Shown: one piece after another, positions 35,518 to 43,732 of the stretch | Layout: each line of letters starts with the position of its first letter | How positions within the stretch are numbered: position 1 is the stretch's first letter | NCBI RefSeq assembly: GCF_014062315.1 | Contig: NZ_JACGLT010000010.1 | Location: 109,627 to 173,626 of the forward strand | Length of the DNA stretch: 64,000 nucleotides | From: Gelidibacter maritimus | GTDB lineage: Bacteria; Bacteroidota; Bacteroidia; Flavobacteriales; Flavobacteriaceae | Reading direction: 5' to 3' | Notes under the pieces: model-generated | Database searches by the model: none | Told to the model about the DNA's origin: nothing | Seen by the model: the letters and a program-made list of their open reading frames with translations, nothing else | Position numbers and translations under genes: made by a program

Positions 35518-36420
35518 TTACAAAATATAACCAATCCCCAATAATAGAGAAAACAAAAATGTTGATAATGCCAACACTTTTAATTGTGAATCGAAATCAG
35601 AAGAAACCTGAGCGTTTATAATCTTTTTAATGTGAATGGACAGCGGAATGTAAGCAATTAGAAAAAGGAAATTCCAAGGCGAAGTGTAATATAAAATTGA
35701 AAATACAATTCCAGCAATCATAGCGCCAATGATCAGAAATAAATGGTATTTTTTGGATTTTACTTTACCTAATTTGACTGCTGTTGTGATTTTATTTGAC
35801 AGTTTATCCGACTCAATATCTCTCATATTATTTAGGTTGAGCACGCCTACACTCAGTAAGCCAACAGCAATGGCAGGCAGAAACACGATATGGTCCAATT
35901 GCTTTGAAAACAGAAAATAACTCCCAACGACGCTCACAAATCCGAAGAAAATCAACACGTACACATCGCCAAGTCCCCGATATCCATAAGCGGAATCACC
36001 CATAGTATATTTCATGGCCGCATAAACCGAAACACCACCCAAGACAAAGAAGAATAAGGAATACAAAAAATAACGGTGTCCAAACGCAATATAAATAAGA
36101 AAAACAGTCAAGAAAATGACCACTAGAACATTAATTTTTAAAGCTTCAAGCATTTGGTCAGGTGTGATTTTTCCACTCTGCACCGCCCGCATGGGGCCTA
36201 CTCTATTTTCATTGTCGGTTCCTTTGGTTCCATCTCCATAATCATTGGCCAAATTTGAGAGAATTTGTAGTGCGAGCGTTACCAATAGAGCTAAAGCAAA
36301 AACAAGAGGATTGAAGACACCATTGTAAGCCGCAAAACAACTTCCAACAACGATTCCTGAAATAGATAAGGGCAGTGTTCGTAATCTGAACGCTGAAAAC
36401 CACAATTTTACTCTTTCCAT
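35518..36420 (-). CDS. menA: 1,4-dihydroxy-2-naphthoate polyprenyltransferase
   Basis: 300 residues, integral membrane UbiA family with about nine helices. The first Asp-rich motif is in NLANDYGDGTKGTD and the second in NNMRDIESDKLS. It prenylates and decarboxylates DHNA to demethylmenaquinone in the inner membrane. It is 18 bases downstream of menB, which fixes its role, and its terminator lies at 35371-35409. Confidence 0.93.
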   Translation of the reverse strand: MERVKLWFSAFRLRTLPLSISGIVVGSCFAAYNGVFNPLVFALALLVTLALQILSNLANDYGDGTKGTDNENRVGPMRAVQSGKITPDQMLEALKINVLVVIFLTVFLIYIAFGHRYFLYSLFFFVLGGVSVYAAMKYTMGDSAYGYRGLGDVYVLIFFGFVSVVGSYFLFSKQLDHIVFLPAIAVGLLSVGVLNLNNMRDIESDKLSNKITTAVKLGKVKSKKYHLFLIIGAMIAGIVFSILYYTSPWNFLFLIAYIPLSIHIKKIINAQVSSDFDSQLKVLALSTFLFSLLLGIGYIL

Positions 36421-36438
36421 TCTAAAATTTTGGGTGAT

Positions 36439-37278
36439 TTATGGAATCCATTTTTTTTCAAAATTTGGCTTTCGCTTCTCTAAAAACGCATTTCGGCCTT
36501 CAATGGCTTCTTCGGTCATATAGGCCAATCGTGTGGCTTCTCCGGCAAATACTTGCTGACCGACCATCCCATCATCGGTCAAGTTCATCGCAAACTTCAA
36601 CATCTTTATGGAGGTTGGCGACTTGGCCAATATCTCTTGTGCCCATTCGTAAGCTGTATTTTCCAATTCTGCATGCGGAATTACAGCATTGACCATTCCC
36701 ATTTCATACGCTTCTTGCGCAGAATAATTTCTTCCCAAGAAAAAGATTTCGCGAGCTTTTTTCTGTCCTACCATTTTGGCTAAATAAGCAGAGCCATAAC
36801 CACCATCAAAACTGGTCACATCAGCATCAGTTTGTTTAAAAATAGCGTGTTCCTTACTGGCTAAAGTGAGATCGCACACCACATGTAAACTATGTCCACC
36901 GCCTACTGCCCATCCAGGAACCACTGCTATGACCGCTTTAGGCATGAACCTAATCAAGCGTTGTACTTCCAAGATATTTAATCTATGATAACCATCCTCG
37001 CCTACGTAACCTTGCTTTCCTCGAGCTTTTTGATCGCCACCACTACAAAAAGAATAAATGCCATCTTTGGACGATGGCCCTTCAGCAGATAGCAAGACCA
37101 CACCAATAGTTACATCTTCATTGGCATCGTAAAATGCGTCGTATAATTCGCTTGTGGTTTTTGGTCTAAATGCATTTCTGACATCTGGTCTATTAAATGC
37201 TATACGGGCAACCCCATTACTCTTTTTATAAGTGATATCTTGGTATTCCTTGACAGTTTCCCAGTTAATTTGACTCAT
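36439..37278 (-). CDS. menB: 1,4-dihydroxy-2-naphthoyl-CoA synthase
   Basis: 279 residues, crotonase fold. Oxyanion-hole segments AFNRPDVRNAFRP and FCSGGDQKARG, then WAVGGGHSLHV and the SFDGGYGSAYLAK active-site region, are MenB signatures. The C-terminal FEKKWIP ending is typical too. It closes OSB-CoA into DHNA-CoA. It is in the cvfB-like-menB-menA operon, 21 bases after the upstream gene. Confidence 0.97.
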   Translation of the reverse strand: MSQINWETVKEYQDITYKKSNGVARIAFNRPDVRNAFRPKTTSELYDAFYDANEDVTIGVVLLSAEGPSSKDGIYSFCSGGDQKARGKQGYVGEDGYHRLNILEVQRLIRFMPKAVIAVVPGWAVGGGHSLHVVCDLTLASKEHAIFKQTDADVTSFDGGYGSAYLAKMVGQKKAREIFFLGRNYSAQEAYEMGMVNAVIPHAELENTAYEWAQEILAKSPTSIKMLKFAMNLTDDGMVGQQVFAGEATRLAYMTEEAIEGRNAFLEKRKPNFEKKWIP

Positions 37279-37299
37279 GTGTTTTATTTTTAAAATGAA

Positions 37300-38130
37300 T
37301 TAAATAAGATAAATGCCATCTTCCTTAATTTCGATTAGTCGTTGTTTATATAATGTTCCAATAGCTTTTTTAAAGGTTTTTTTGCTCATTTGAAGTACTG
37401 CTTTAATATCCTCTGGATTTGATTTATCGGTTAAGCTAAGATACCCACCATTATCTTCCAACTCGTGCATAATAATATCTGCATTTGGTTCTATTTTTCG
37501 ATAACCAATCTGTTCTAAAGTAATATCCAATTTATTATCTGGTCTGATCTTTTTGACCACACCTCTCATGCGGTCACCAATACTTAATTCCTTATAAATA
37601 TCGTCTTGAAAAATCAATCCAGCATGTCTATTATTGACAATGACGTTCATTCCAATTTCTGAAGGATGCGAAATAATGATGTCTACTTCCTCAAATTGTG
37701 TTACCGTCAGATCTTTATTGTCTAAAAATTGATTGGTTTTACTGGACGCTGCCAGTCGGCCTGTTTTTTCATCCAGATAGCAATACACCAAATACCAACC
37801 GCCAGTTTTCATTTTAAAGGCTTGCTCTTTGAATGGGCAGAACAGCTCTTTTACCATACCCCAATCTAAAAAAGCACCGTGATTTGTAACCTGATTGCAA
37901 CGAAGCATTGCAAACTCCCCCCGTGTAATATACGGTTTGTCTGTTACCGCAACCAAACGCTCCTCATTATCTAAATAAACAAAGACTTCAATCTTATCCC
38001 AAATTTTATATGTTTCAGGAACATATCTATTTGGCAACAAGACTTCATTCCCTTCTGTATCAGCGATATAAACGCCTTGCTCAGCCTCTCTAATTATTTC
38101 TAAGGTATTATATTCTCCTATGTGTATCAT
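37300..38130 (-). CDS. CvfB-like S1 RNA-binding protein
   Basis: 276 residues. Start chosen at the ATG at 38130 (MIHIGEYNTL), where the family begins; eleven further codons upstream run through the promoter box. It contains tandem S1-like OB folds: about 8-60, 66-128 (with LRCNQVTNHGAFLDWG) and 145-205, and a C-terminal winged-helix-like part (YLSLTDKSNPEDIKAVLQMSKK). Family knowledge: CvfB/YitL proteins bind RNA. It is the first gene in front of menB. Confidence 0.85.
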   Translation of the reverse strand: MIHIGEYNTLEIIREAEQGVYIADTEGNEVLLPNRYVPETYKIWDKIEVFVYLDNEERLVAVTDKPYITRGEFAMLRCNQVTNHGAFLDWGMVKELFCPFKEQAFKMKTGGWYLVYCYLDEKTGRLAASSKTNQFLDNKDLTVTQFEEVDIIISHPSEIGMNVIVNNRHAGLIFQDDIYKELSIGDRMRGVVKKIRPDNKLDITLEQIGYRKIEPNADIIMHELEDNGGYLSLTDKSNPEDIKAVLQMSKKTFKKAIGTLYKQRLIEIKEDGIYLI

Positions 38131-38134
38131 GGCG

Positions 38135-38142
38135 CAAAGGTA
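38135..38142 (-). promoter_or_regulatory. -7 promoter box for the cvfB-menB-menA operon
   Basis: TACCTTTG on the minus strand, with a TTG 18 bases upstream. Its last base is only four bases from the ATG at 38130, implying an extremely short or absent leader. Confidence 0.5.
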
Positions 38143-38163
38143 AGTATATTCATGTTTATCCAA

Positions 38164-38206
38164 TAAAAAAAGCGATACTGTTCTGAAACTTCAGGAGTAA
38201 CGCTTT
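38164..38206 (-). terminator. Terminator of the DUF2853 gene
   Basis: An imperfect hairpin (AAGCGTTACT...AGTATCGCTT) is followed on the minus strand by TTTTTTTATT. Its T-run partly overlaps the upstream element of the next promoter. Confidence 0.65.
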
Positions 38207-38229
38207 TCTATTTTTCAGGGTAGCATTTA

Positions 38230-38571
38230 TTAGTTATAAACGTCTTCTTTTTTAAAGTGCGTTGTCAGTAAATAATAAACTACTGCTCTATATTTATTTC
38301 GGTTTGATTTCCCATAGGTTTCCATTACCGAATCAATGGCCTCATCTAATTCAGGACCATCTTTTAAGCCTAGTTTCTTGATTAGAAAGTTGTTTTTAAC
38401 GGTTGCAATTTCGTTAGGGTCAGAAGCTGAGACTGTTGATGCATCTGCATTGTAAATTGACGGGCCACAACCAATGGTTACCTTGGTCAGTAAATCCATG
38501 TCAGCATTGACGCCACATTTTTCCTTTAAGTCTGCAGCATACTTGGTAATTAATTCATCTCTTTTACTCAT
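38230..38571 (-). CDS. DUF2853 family protein
   Basis: 113 residues, soluble, helical. The sequence matches my memory of the DUF2853 family, including SKRDELITKYA at the N-terminus, a CGVNADMDLL loop and YLLTTHF near the C-terminus. No function is known. It is a single gene ending at its own terminator, between menD and the cvfB-like gene. Confidence 0.8.
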   Translation of the reverse strand: MSKRDELITKYAADLKEKCGVNADMDLLTKVTIGCGPSIYNADASTVSASDPNEIATVKNNFLIKKLGLKDGPELDEAIDSVMETYGKSNRNKYRAVVYYLLTTHFKKEDVYN

Positions 38572-38656
38572 TATTGAAAAGTTTTAAGTAATTATTTAAA
38601 GTCTCAATATACTAAAATTTAACATATCTATAAAGAATAACACTCAGATTTAATGA

Positions 38657-40414
38657 TTATTTAAGAGCCTTAAAATAAGCTAGCAAAATTTCGTCATTTG
38701 CTTGTTCTACAGTATTGATTTCAAGAATTTTTGGAGCTTTACTTTCTTTATAAAAGGAACTCAACGCTGTCTTCAGATCATTGAGTGTGGACACCTTTTT
38801 ATATTTAAAATTGTACATTTCAGCTAAGTGCTGCGCGTTCAAATTATGTTTGGTTTCAAAAAACGTATCAAAATTTTCTGTGTCTCTATGTCCCGGTAGA
38901 ATTCTGAAAATTCCGCCACCGCCATTGTTAATGACTATGATACGGAATGAATTGGGAATATAATTATTCCAAAGCGCATTACTATCATAGAAGAAACTTA
39001 AATCGCCTGTTATAAAATTGGTCTGGCGTTTATGAGCCAATGCACAGCCGATTGCTGTTGATGTGCTCCCATCAATGCCGCTAGTGCCCCGGTTGCAATA
39101 GACTTCTATAGATTTATGAATGTCAAATAGTTGCGCATACCTAATGGCAGAACTGTTGCCAACCTGTAAAATAGTGTCGTTAGGTAATGTTTTAAAAAGC
39201 GTGTCAAAAACTTTAAAATCGGAAAACGAAATGTCCTCCAAAAACACATTGTGTTTTTTGTTTCGCTCCATCTTAATTCCCGTCCAATAATTCCTATAGG
39301 AGCTTTTTACTTGTATAGCCTTCGGTAAAAACTCACTAAAAAAATAATTGGGCGTTTCTTTGATGTGCTGGGTCAAACAAAAATAGGTATCATAAGCCCT
39401 GGTTTCGCTGATATGCCAGTGCTCTTTGGGCTGATATTTCCGTAAAAATGCTTTAATCTTTTTGGAAACTACCATGCCTCCAAATGTGATGAGGATTTCT
39501 GGTTGCAATTTTATAAAATCTTCCTTTTGAAGGGGGGCAATCAACTTGTCTATACTTGTGATGAATGCGCCATGATCTAAGTTGGAGGTGGTTTCCGTCA
39601 GGACAATAACACTATCATCTTTCGCCAATAAATTCAACCACTTTTGTTCAATTTTATCAGGCGCGTACTCACCCACCAATATCATTTTTCGCTTTGCTTT
39701 ACGCCAATCGTTTAAACATTGGTCCAAGATGTAAGAATCTATTTTTGGCTCTTCCAAAGTGATGGGAATGTTTTTGGGGCTGACTGTCAAAGTGTCAACC
39801 ATCTCATAAAGCGGTTCATCAAACGGAACATTGATATGGACTGGACCTTTTTTGAAGATGGATTTATTAATGGCATCGTTCATTTCTTGCTCATTAAACT
39901 TTTGAATATCTTTCTGAAGCCCTAATAATCGCTCCAGTTTATCTTCAATATTTTTAAATATCGGAATGTCTTCATTCAACGGAATATTGAGTTCATCCTT
40001 TACATCTAATTTTAAATTTGCCGAGTGAAGAATATGGTTTTCGTAAACATTCTTCTGATTGATAGTTTGTCCATCACCAATATTCTGCAGGTGTTTTGGT
40101 CGATCAGCAGAGAGTACAATTAAGGGAATTTCACTATAAAAGGCCTCTGCAACCGCTGGGTAATAATTGAGCAATGCACTCCCAGAAGTGCAAACCACCA
40201 CCACCGGTGCCTCAATTTGCTGAGCAATACCAAGAGCGAAAAAAGCTGCACAGCGTTCATCGACAATACTGTAACACTTAAAAAATGGATCGTTGGAAAA
40301 ACCAATGGTCAAAGGCGCGTTTCTGCTGCCTGGTGAAATGACAATATGTTTTATATTTTTTGCTTTGCAAAGCTGAATAACGGTCTGAGCAAGCGGAATT
40401 TTAGGATATTTCAT
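38657..40414 (-). CDS. menD: SEPHCHC synthase, thiamine-diphosphate dependent
   Basis: 585 residues. Three-domain TPP enzyme: the catalytic Glu is in VDERCAAFFALG (E53), and the ThDP-Mg motif GDLSFFYDSNALWNN is in the C-domain. NGGGGIFRILPG near the end and SPGSRNAPLT at the N-terminus (Arg contacts the isochorismate) are MenD-specific. It condenses 2-oxoglutarate with isochorismate. Upstream, between it and menF, is the 132-bp minisatellite, so it probably has a separate promoter. Confidence 0.96.
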   Translation of the reverse strand: MKYPKIPLAQTVIQLCKAKNIKHIVISPGSRNAPLTIGFSNDPFFKCYSIVDERCAAFFALGIAQQIEAPVVVVCTSGSALLNYYPAVAEAFYSEIPLIVLSADRPKHLQNIGDGQTINQKNVYENHILHSANLKLDVKDELNIPLNEDIPIFKNIEDKLERLLGLQKDIQKFNEQEMNDAINKSIFKKGPVHINVPFDEPLYEMVDTLTVSPKNIPITLEEPKIDSYILDQCLNDWRKAKRKMILVGEYAPDKIEQKWLNLLAKDDSVIVLTETTSNLDHGAFITSIDKLIAPLQKEDFIKLQPEILITFGGMVVSKKIKAFLRKYQPKEHWHISETRAYDTYFCLTQHIKETPNYFFSEFLPKAIQVKSSYRNYWTGIKMERNKKHNVFLEDISFSDFKVFDTLFKTLPNDTILQVGNSSAIRYAQLFDIHKSIEVYCNRGTSGIDGSTSTAIGCALAHKRQTNFITGDLSFFYDSNALWNNYIPNSFRIIVINNGGGGIFRILPGHRDTENFDTFFETKHNLNAQHLAEMYNFKYKKVSTLNDLKTALSSFYKESKAPKILEINTVEQANDEILLAYFKALK

Positions 40415-41195
40415 TCATGGATAATCTTATCACAAAAGTACGAATTTAGAGGAGCCAAATGAAAAATTGTAAGTTGAAAAACTACAAAGTTTAAAAAATC
40501 GATAATCTCTTTATGGAACGTTGCGGCACCTTTATTGTTTCCGGCAGATTCTGCAGATTTTCTCCCGCAGATCTCGGAGATTTTCGCAGAATGCTACTTC
40601 ATATAAAACTTAACTTTTCATTTGTTGAGCCTTAGTGTCTCCTCTGCTTCGTCGGCAAACAGGTTTGTAGAACGCCGTACAACAACTATTAGTCTCCCGC
40701 AGATCCCGGAGATTTTCGCAGAATGCTACTTCATTTAAAACTTAACTTTTCATTTGTAGAGCCTTAGTGGCTCCCCCGCTTCGCTATCAAACAGGTTTGT
40801 GGAACGTTGTGGAACAAAAGTTAATCTCCCGCAGATCTCGGAGATTTTCGCAGAGGTTACTTCATTTAAAACTCAATTTTTCATTTATAGAGCCTTAGTG
40901 GCTCCCCCGCTTCGCTGTCAAACAGGTTCGTGGAACGTAGTACAACAACCATTAGTCTCCCGCAGATCTCGCAGATTTTCGCAGAATGGTACTACAATTC
41001 AACCCTAACATTTCCTTTGTGGAACTTAGTGCCTCCCCTGCCTCGCCGGCCGGCAGGTTTGTGGAAATCTGGGTAACAACAGTTAATCTCTAGCAGTTTG
41101 TGCAGATGTCTTTCTTTTTATGTGAACTAATTTCTAATACCAATGTGTCTAATCCCTAATGCCTAATAGACCTATTGCCTAATCCCCTCTCACCT
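40415..41195. other. Intergenic region filled by a 132-bp minisatellite
   Basis: 780 bases without a gene; most of it is the array described below. Nothing else is recognisable. Confidence 0.6.
40513..41108. repeat. 132-bp minisatellite, four units plus partial ends
   Basis: The TCTCCCGCAGATCT-like start occurs at 40561, 40693, 40825 and 40956, and in decayed form at 41087 (spacing 132, 132, 131, 131). Each unit has a TTCGCAGA segment, a TTTAAAACTTAACTTTTCATTTG stretch (or variant), GAGCCTTAGTGG, and a CGCTTCGCT...CAAACAGG end. The first unit is preceded by a partial copy from about 40513. Confidence 0.9.
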
Positions 41196-42356
41196 CTACA
41201 GCACACTTTTAATAATCTTCGATTTATGCACCGTTTCCTCCCATTCTGCTGTGGGATTAGAATCTTTGGTTATGCCACCACCAACATAAATAAAGACATC
41301 CTCACCTTTTATCTGCATGCAACGTAAATTCACATACAGGTTAGAAACTGATTTTTGAACCCTATAGGCATTATTTTCCACATTGCGCCGGTTAGGATTT
41401 CTGCTAATGGTTTCTTTCAGGTGCAATTCGCCCATAAATCCAGCATAAAATTCACGAGGATAACCTTCATTTTCAACAATATAAGCTTTGGCTTTGTCTT
41501 TTGGAAAACCACAGACCGCCGGGGTTGGATGCAGGGCTTCTAAGATTGGTTTCAAGTCTTTGTTTTCAGGTGTCAAACGCATTGAGATTTCCGTTTGAAG
41601 ATGCAAGAGGTTTCCAGCTCTGACGGTTTTTTGGTCAGTTACGGTCATTAAATCGGTTGTAGAGCGATGATTGCCAACTGATTCACGCAAGCTTTCAACA
41701 ATAAAATCAGTAACTATTTGTTGTTCTTCTTTTTCCTTTTCTTTCCAGACCACATCGACAGTTCCTTCAAAAGCTTGAGTGCCTGCTAAAGACATGGTAT
41801 GTAATTGGTGACCCTTTATATTCAATAAGGTTTCAGGCGTAGCGCCTAACCACAAGCCAACTTTTGGATGGTACCAACAATATACAAATGCGGGCGGATA
41901 ACGCTGTAATAAGCGTTTGAAAATTTCAATGGGATGATTTTCCACATTCGCAACAAGTTCTCTTCTAGAAAGTACCACTTTTGAGAAGCACCCCTCTTCA
42001 ATTGCTGTAATCCCATTTTTGACCTGATTGATATGTGCTAATTTCTCTGACTCTCGATGGCTATCGACCATATCAGAAGTTTTATGATTTTTACGTTCAG
42101 TTTTTGAAAAATCATTTTTATCAAATTCTACCGAAACAATCTCCGCATGTTCTATAGGAACTATAAAAGCGTCTTGACTGCTGTCAAATGGTGCAAATAC
42201 GAATCCACTTTCAGTAAAATCAACAACCGCATGTAAGACATCAGTGGCTTGAAGCATGCACTTCAGTTTTGATGAACTTGGTTTTTTATAAACTACAAAA
42301 GGTAATTTCCTATCATACTGTTTTTTGATCTTTTCAAAAAATTGATCCAAATTCAT
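41196..42356 (-). CDS. menF: Isochorismate synthase
   Basis: 386 residues, chorismate-binding domain family (MenF/EntC/PchA). Features: VVLSRRELV with the general-acid region, HTMSLAGTQ, RAGNLLHLQTEI, HPTPAVCGFPKDKA and FYAGFMG near the C-terminus. It converts chorismate to isochorismate, the entry step of menaquinone synthesis. Because it lies in a men cluster I assign MenF rather than a siderophore EntC. It starts one base after the stop of the hotdog thioesterase gene, so they are one transcript. Confidence 0.9.
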   Translation of the reverse strand: MNLDQFFEKIKKQYDRKLPFVVYKKPSSSKLKCMLQATDVLHAVVDFTESGFVFAPFDSSQDAFIVPIEHAEIVSVEFDKNDFSKTERKNHKTSDMVDSHRESEKLAHINQVKNGITAIEEGCFSKVVLSRRELVANVENHPIEIFKRLLQRYPPAFVYCWYHPKVGLWLGATPETLLNIKGHQLHTMSLAGTQAFEGTVDVVWKEKEKEEQQIVTDFIVESLRESVGNHRSTTDLMTVTDQKTVRAGNLLHLQTEISMRLTPENKDLKPILEALHPTPAVCGFPKDKAKAYIVENEGYPREFYAGFMGELHLKETISRNPNRRNVENNAYRVQKSVSNLYVNLRCMQIKGEDVFIYVGGGITKDSNPTAEWEETVHKSKIIKSVL

Positions 42357-42357
42357 A

Positions 42358-42783
42358 TTATTTGCCTTTTGGTAAGCTGATGGTAGATAACCTACAGATG
42401 GAAATCAAATTATCATGATCATCCGTAATTCGTATATCCAATAATTGTGTGGTTCTTCCCTTGTGAATAAAAGTTGCTTTGGCATATACAAATCCATCTC
42501 TGACAGATTTCAAATGATTGGCGGTTATTTCGATACCGCGCACAAACAACTTATCAGTATCTAAAAAGATATGAGATGCAAAACTTCCTACACTTTCAGC
42601 TAAGGCAGCGGTGGCACCACCATGAAGGACACCGTCAGGTTGATAAACTCGCGAATTGACAGGCATTTTGGCCACTAAAAAATCAGGACCATAATCTATC
42701 ATTTCAATATTCAGGGTCTCCATCAAGGTGTTTTTGCTGGCACTGTTCGCTTTTGCTAAAATATCTTCTTTGGATAAATGCAT
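42358..42783 (-). CDS. Hotdog-fold thioesterase, candidate DHNA-CoA thioesterase
   Basis: 141 residues, PaaI/YdiI-type hotdog fold. The segment HGGATAALAESVGS carries the catalytic acidic residue and the helix typical of 4HBT/PaaI thioesterases. RQ-type residues of other subfamilies are absent. Because menF follows directly, a role in hydrolysing DHNA-CoA is likely (inference). It is the first gene of the pair; a TATCTTTA promoter box lies at 42811-42818 on the minus strand. Confidence 0.85.
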   Translation of the reverse strand: MHLSKEDILAKANSASKNTLMETLNIEMIDYGPDFLVAKMPVNSRVYQPDGVLHGGATAALAESVGSFASHIFLDTDKLFVRGIEITANHLKSVRDGFVYAKATFIHKGRTTQLLDIRITDDHDNLISICRLSTISLPKGK

Positions 42784-42833
42784 AAAAATTGGGTTTTAAA
42801 AAATCGATTGTAAAGATACAAAACAATAATTCA

Positions 42834-42868
42834 GGTTTTGGGTTTTGGGTTTTGGGTTTTGGGTTTTT
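42834..42868. repeat. Heptanucleotide tandem repeat (GGTTTTG), five copies
   Basis: A telomere-like 7-bp array lying 16 bases upstream of the TATCTTTA box of the thioesterase gene, where the -33 element is expected. Confidence 0.9.
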
Positions 42869-42943
42869 AAATTCCAAAAATAGTATCGTTTCTATTTTGA
42901 TTGTTGTTCCTATGTATTTAAAGTAGATGATTTTTTGTATTGT

Positions 42944-43000
42944 CTTGAATCTTGAATCCTGAATCTTGAGTCTTGAATCCCCGAATCTTGAATCTTGAAT
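42944..43000. repeat. Heptanucleotide tandem repeat (CTTGAAT), eight units
   Basis: The units are CTTGAAT with single-base variants and one 8-base unit (CCCCGAAT). The array ends 22 bases before the TATCTTTA -7 box of the esterase gene. Confidence 0.9.
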
Positions 43001-43051
43001 TTTTTATCATTCCTTATCTCAGTATCTTTATGGAATAATAAATGTCAAAGC

Positions 43052-43696
43052 ATGAAACCAGCAGAAAAAGAAATCACCTACCAAACCACCAACTCCTATT
43101 CTACTTTAAATACCTTATCTGAAACTACAAAAAATGTGTGGTTTGTCTGTCATGGGATGGGGTATTTGAGTCGTTATTTTCTGAAATATTTTACGGATTT
43201 GAATCCCGAAGAAAACTATATTATTGCTCCTCAAGCACAAAGTAAATATTATGTAAGTTCCAGATTAAAACATGTAGGTGCCAGTTGGTTAACCAAGGAA
43301 AACACCAAAAAAGAAACCAAAAATGTAATGCGGTATCTCGATGCCATATTTAAGGCGGAACATCTCTCAAAAACGCCAAATCTCATTATGTTGGGATATT
43401 CGCAAGGTGTTTCGATAGCACTGAGATATATTGCAAAAAGACAGTTGAATTGTTCGCAAATTGTGATGATGTCGGGAGGAATTCCCAAGGAATTAACTGC
43501 TGAAGACTTTAAATTTTTAGATCCGATGACAAAAATATCTTTGATTTATGGAACTGATGATAAATATCTCGACGAAGATCGCCTATCCTTTGAAAAAAAC
43601 AGAGCTTATGAATTGTTTGGTCATTGTAATTTGCAAATTATACCTTTTGACGGCAAACATGAAGTCAATACATCACTGATTAAGCAGATTGCTTAA
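43052..43696 (+). CDS. Alpha/beta-hydrolase-fold esterase
   Basis: 214 residues. Start taken at ATG 43052 (MKPAEKEITY); the longer frame upstream runs through the promoter box TATCTTTA (43023-43030) and has no matching N-terminus. The nucleophile elbow GYSQG is at about residues 117-121; the catalytic Asp is probably in YGTDDKYLD and the His in GKHEVN. It resembles the phospholipase/carboxylesterase family. It is divergent from the menF pair and could be the missing MenH of this cluster, but the sequence is not specifically MenH-like. Confidence 0.8.
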   Translation: MKPAEKEITYQTTNSYSTLNTLSETTKNVWFVCHGMGYLSRYFLKYFTDLNPEENYIIAPQAQSKYYVSSRLKHVGASWLTKENTKKETKNVMRYLDAIFKAEHLSKTPNLIMLGYSQGVSIALRYIAKRQLNCSQIVMMSGGIPKELTAEDFKFLDPMTKISLIYGTDDKYLDEDRLSFEKNRAYELFGHCNLQIIPFDGKHEVNTSLIKQIA

Positions 43697-43732
43697 TACG
43701 ATTTAAAATTAATATCCCTATTCTCAAAAATC

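Noticed and set aside
40513..41108. CRISPR-like array
   Set aside because: Units are 132 bp with no short repeat/variable spacer organisation and there are no cas genes in the window.
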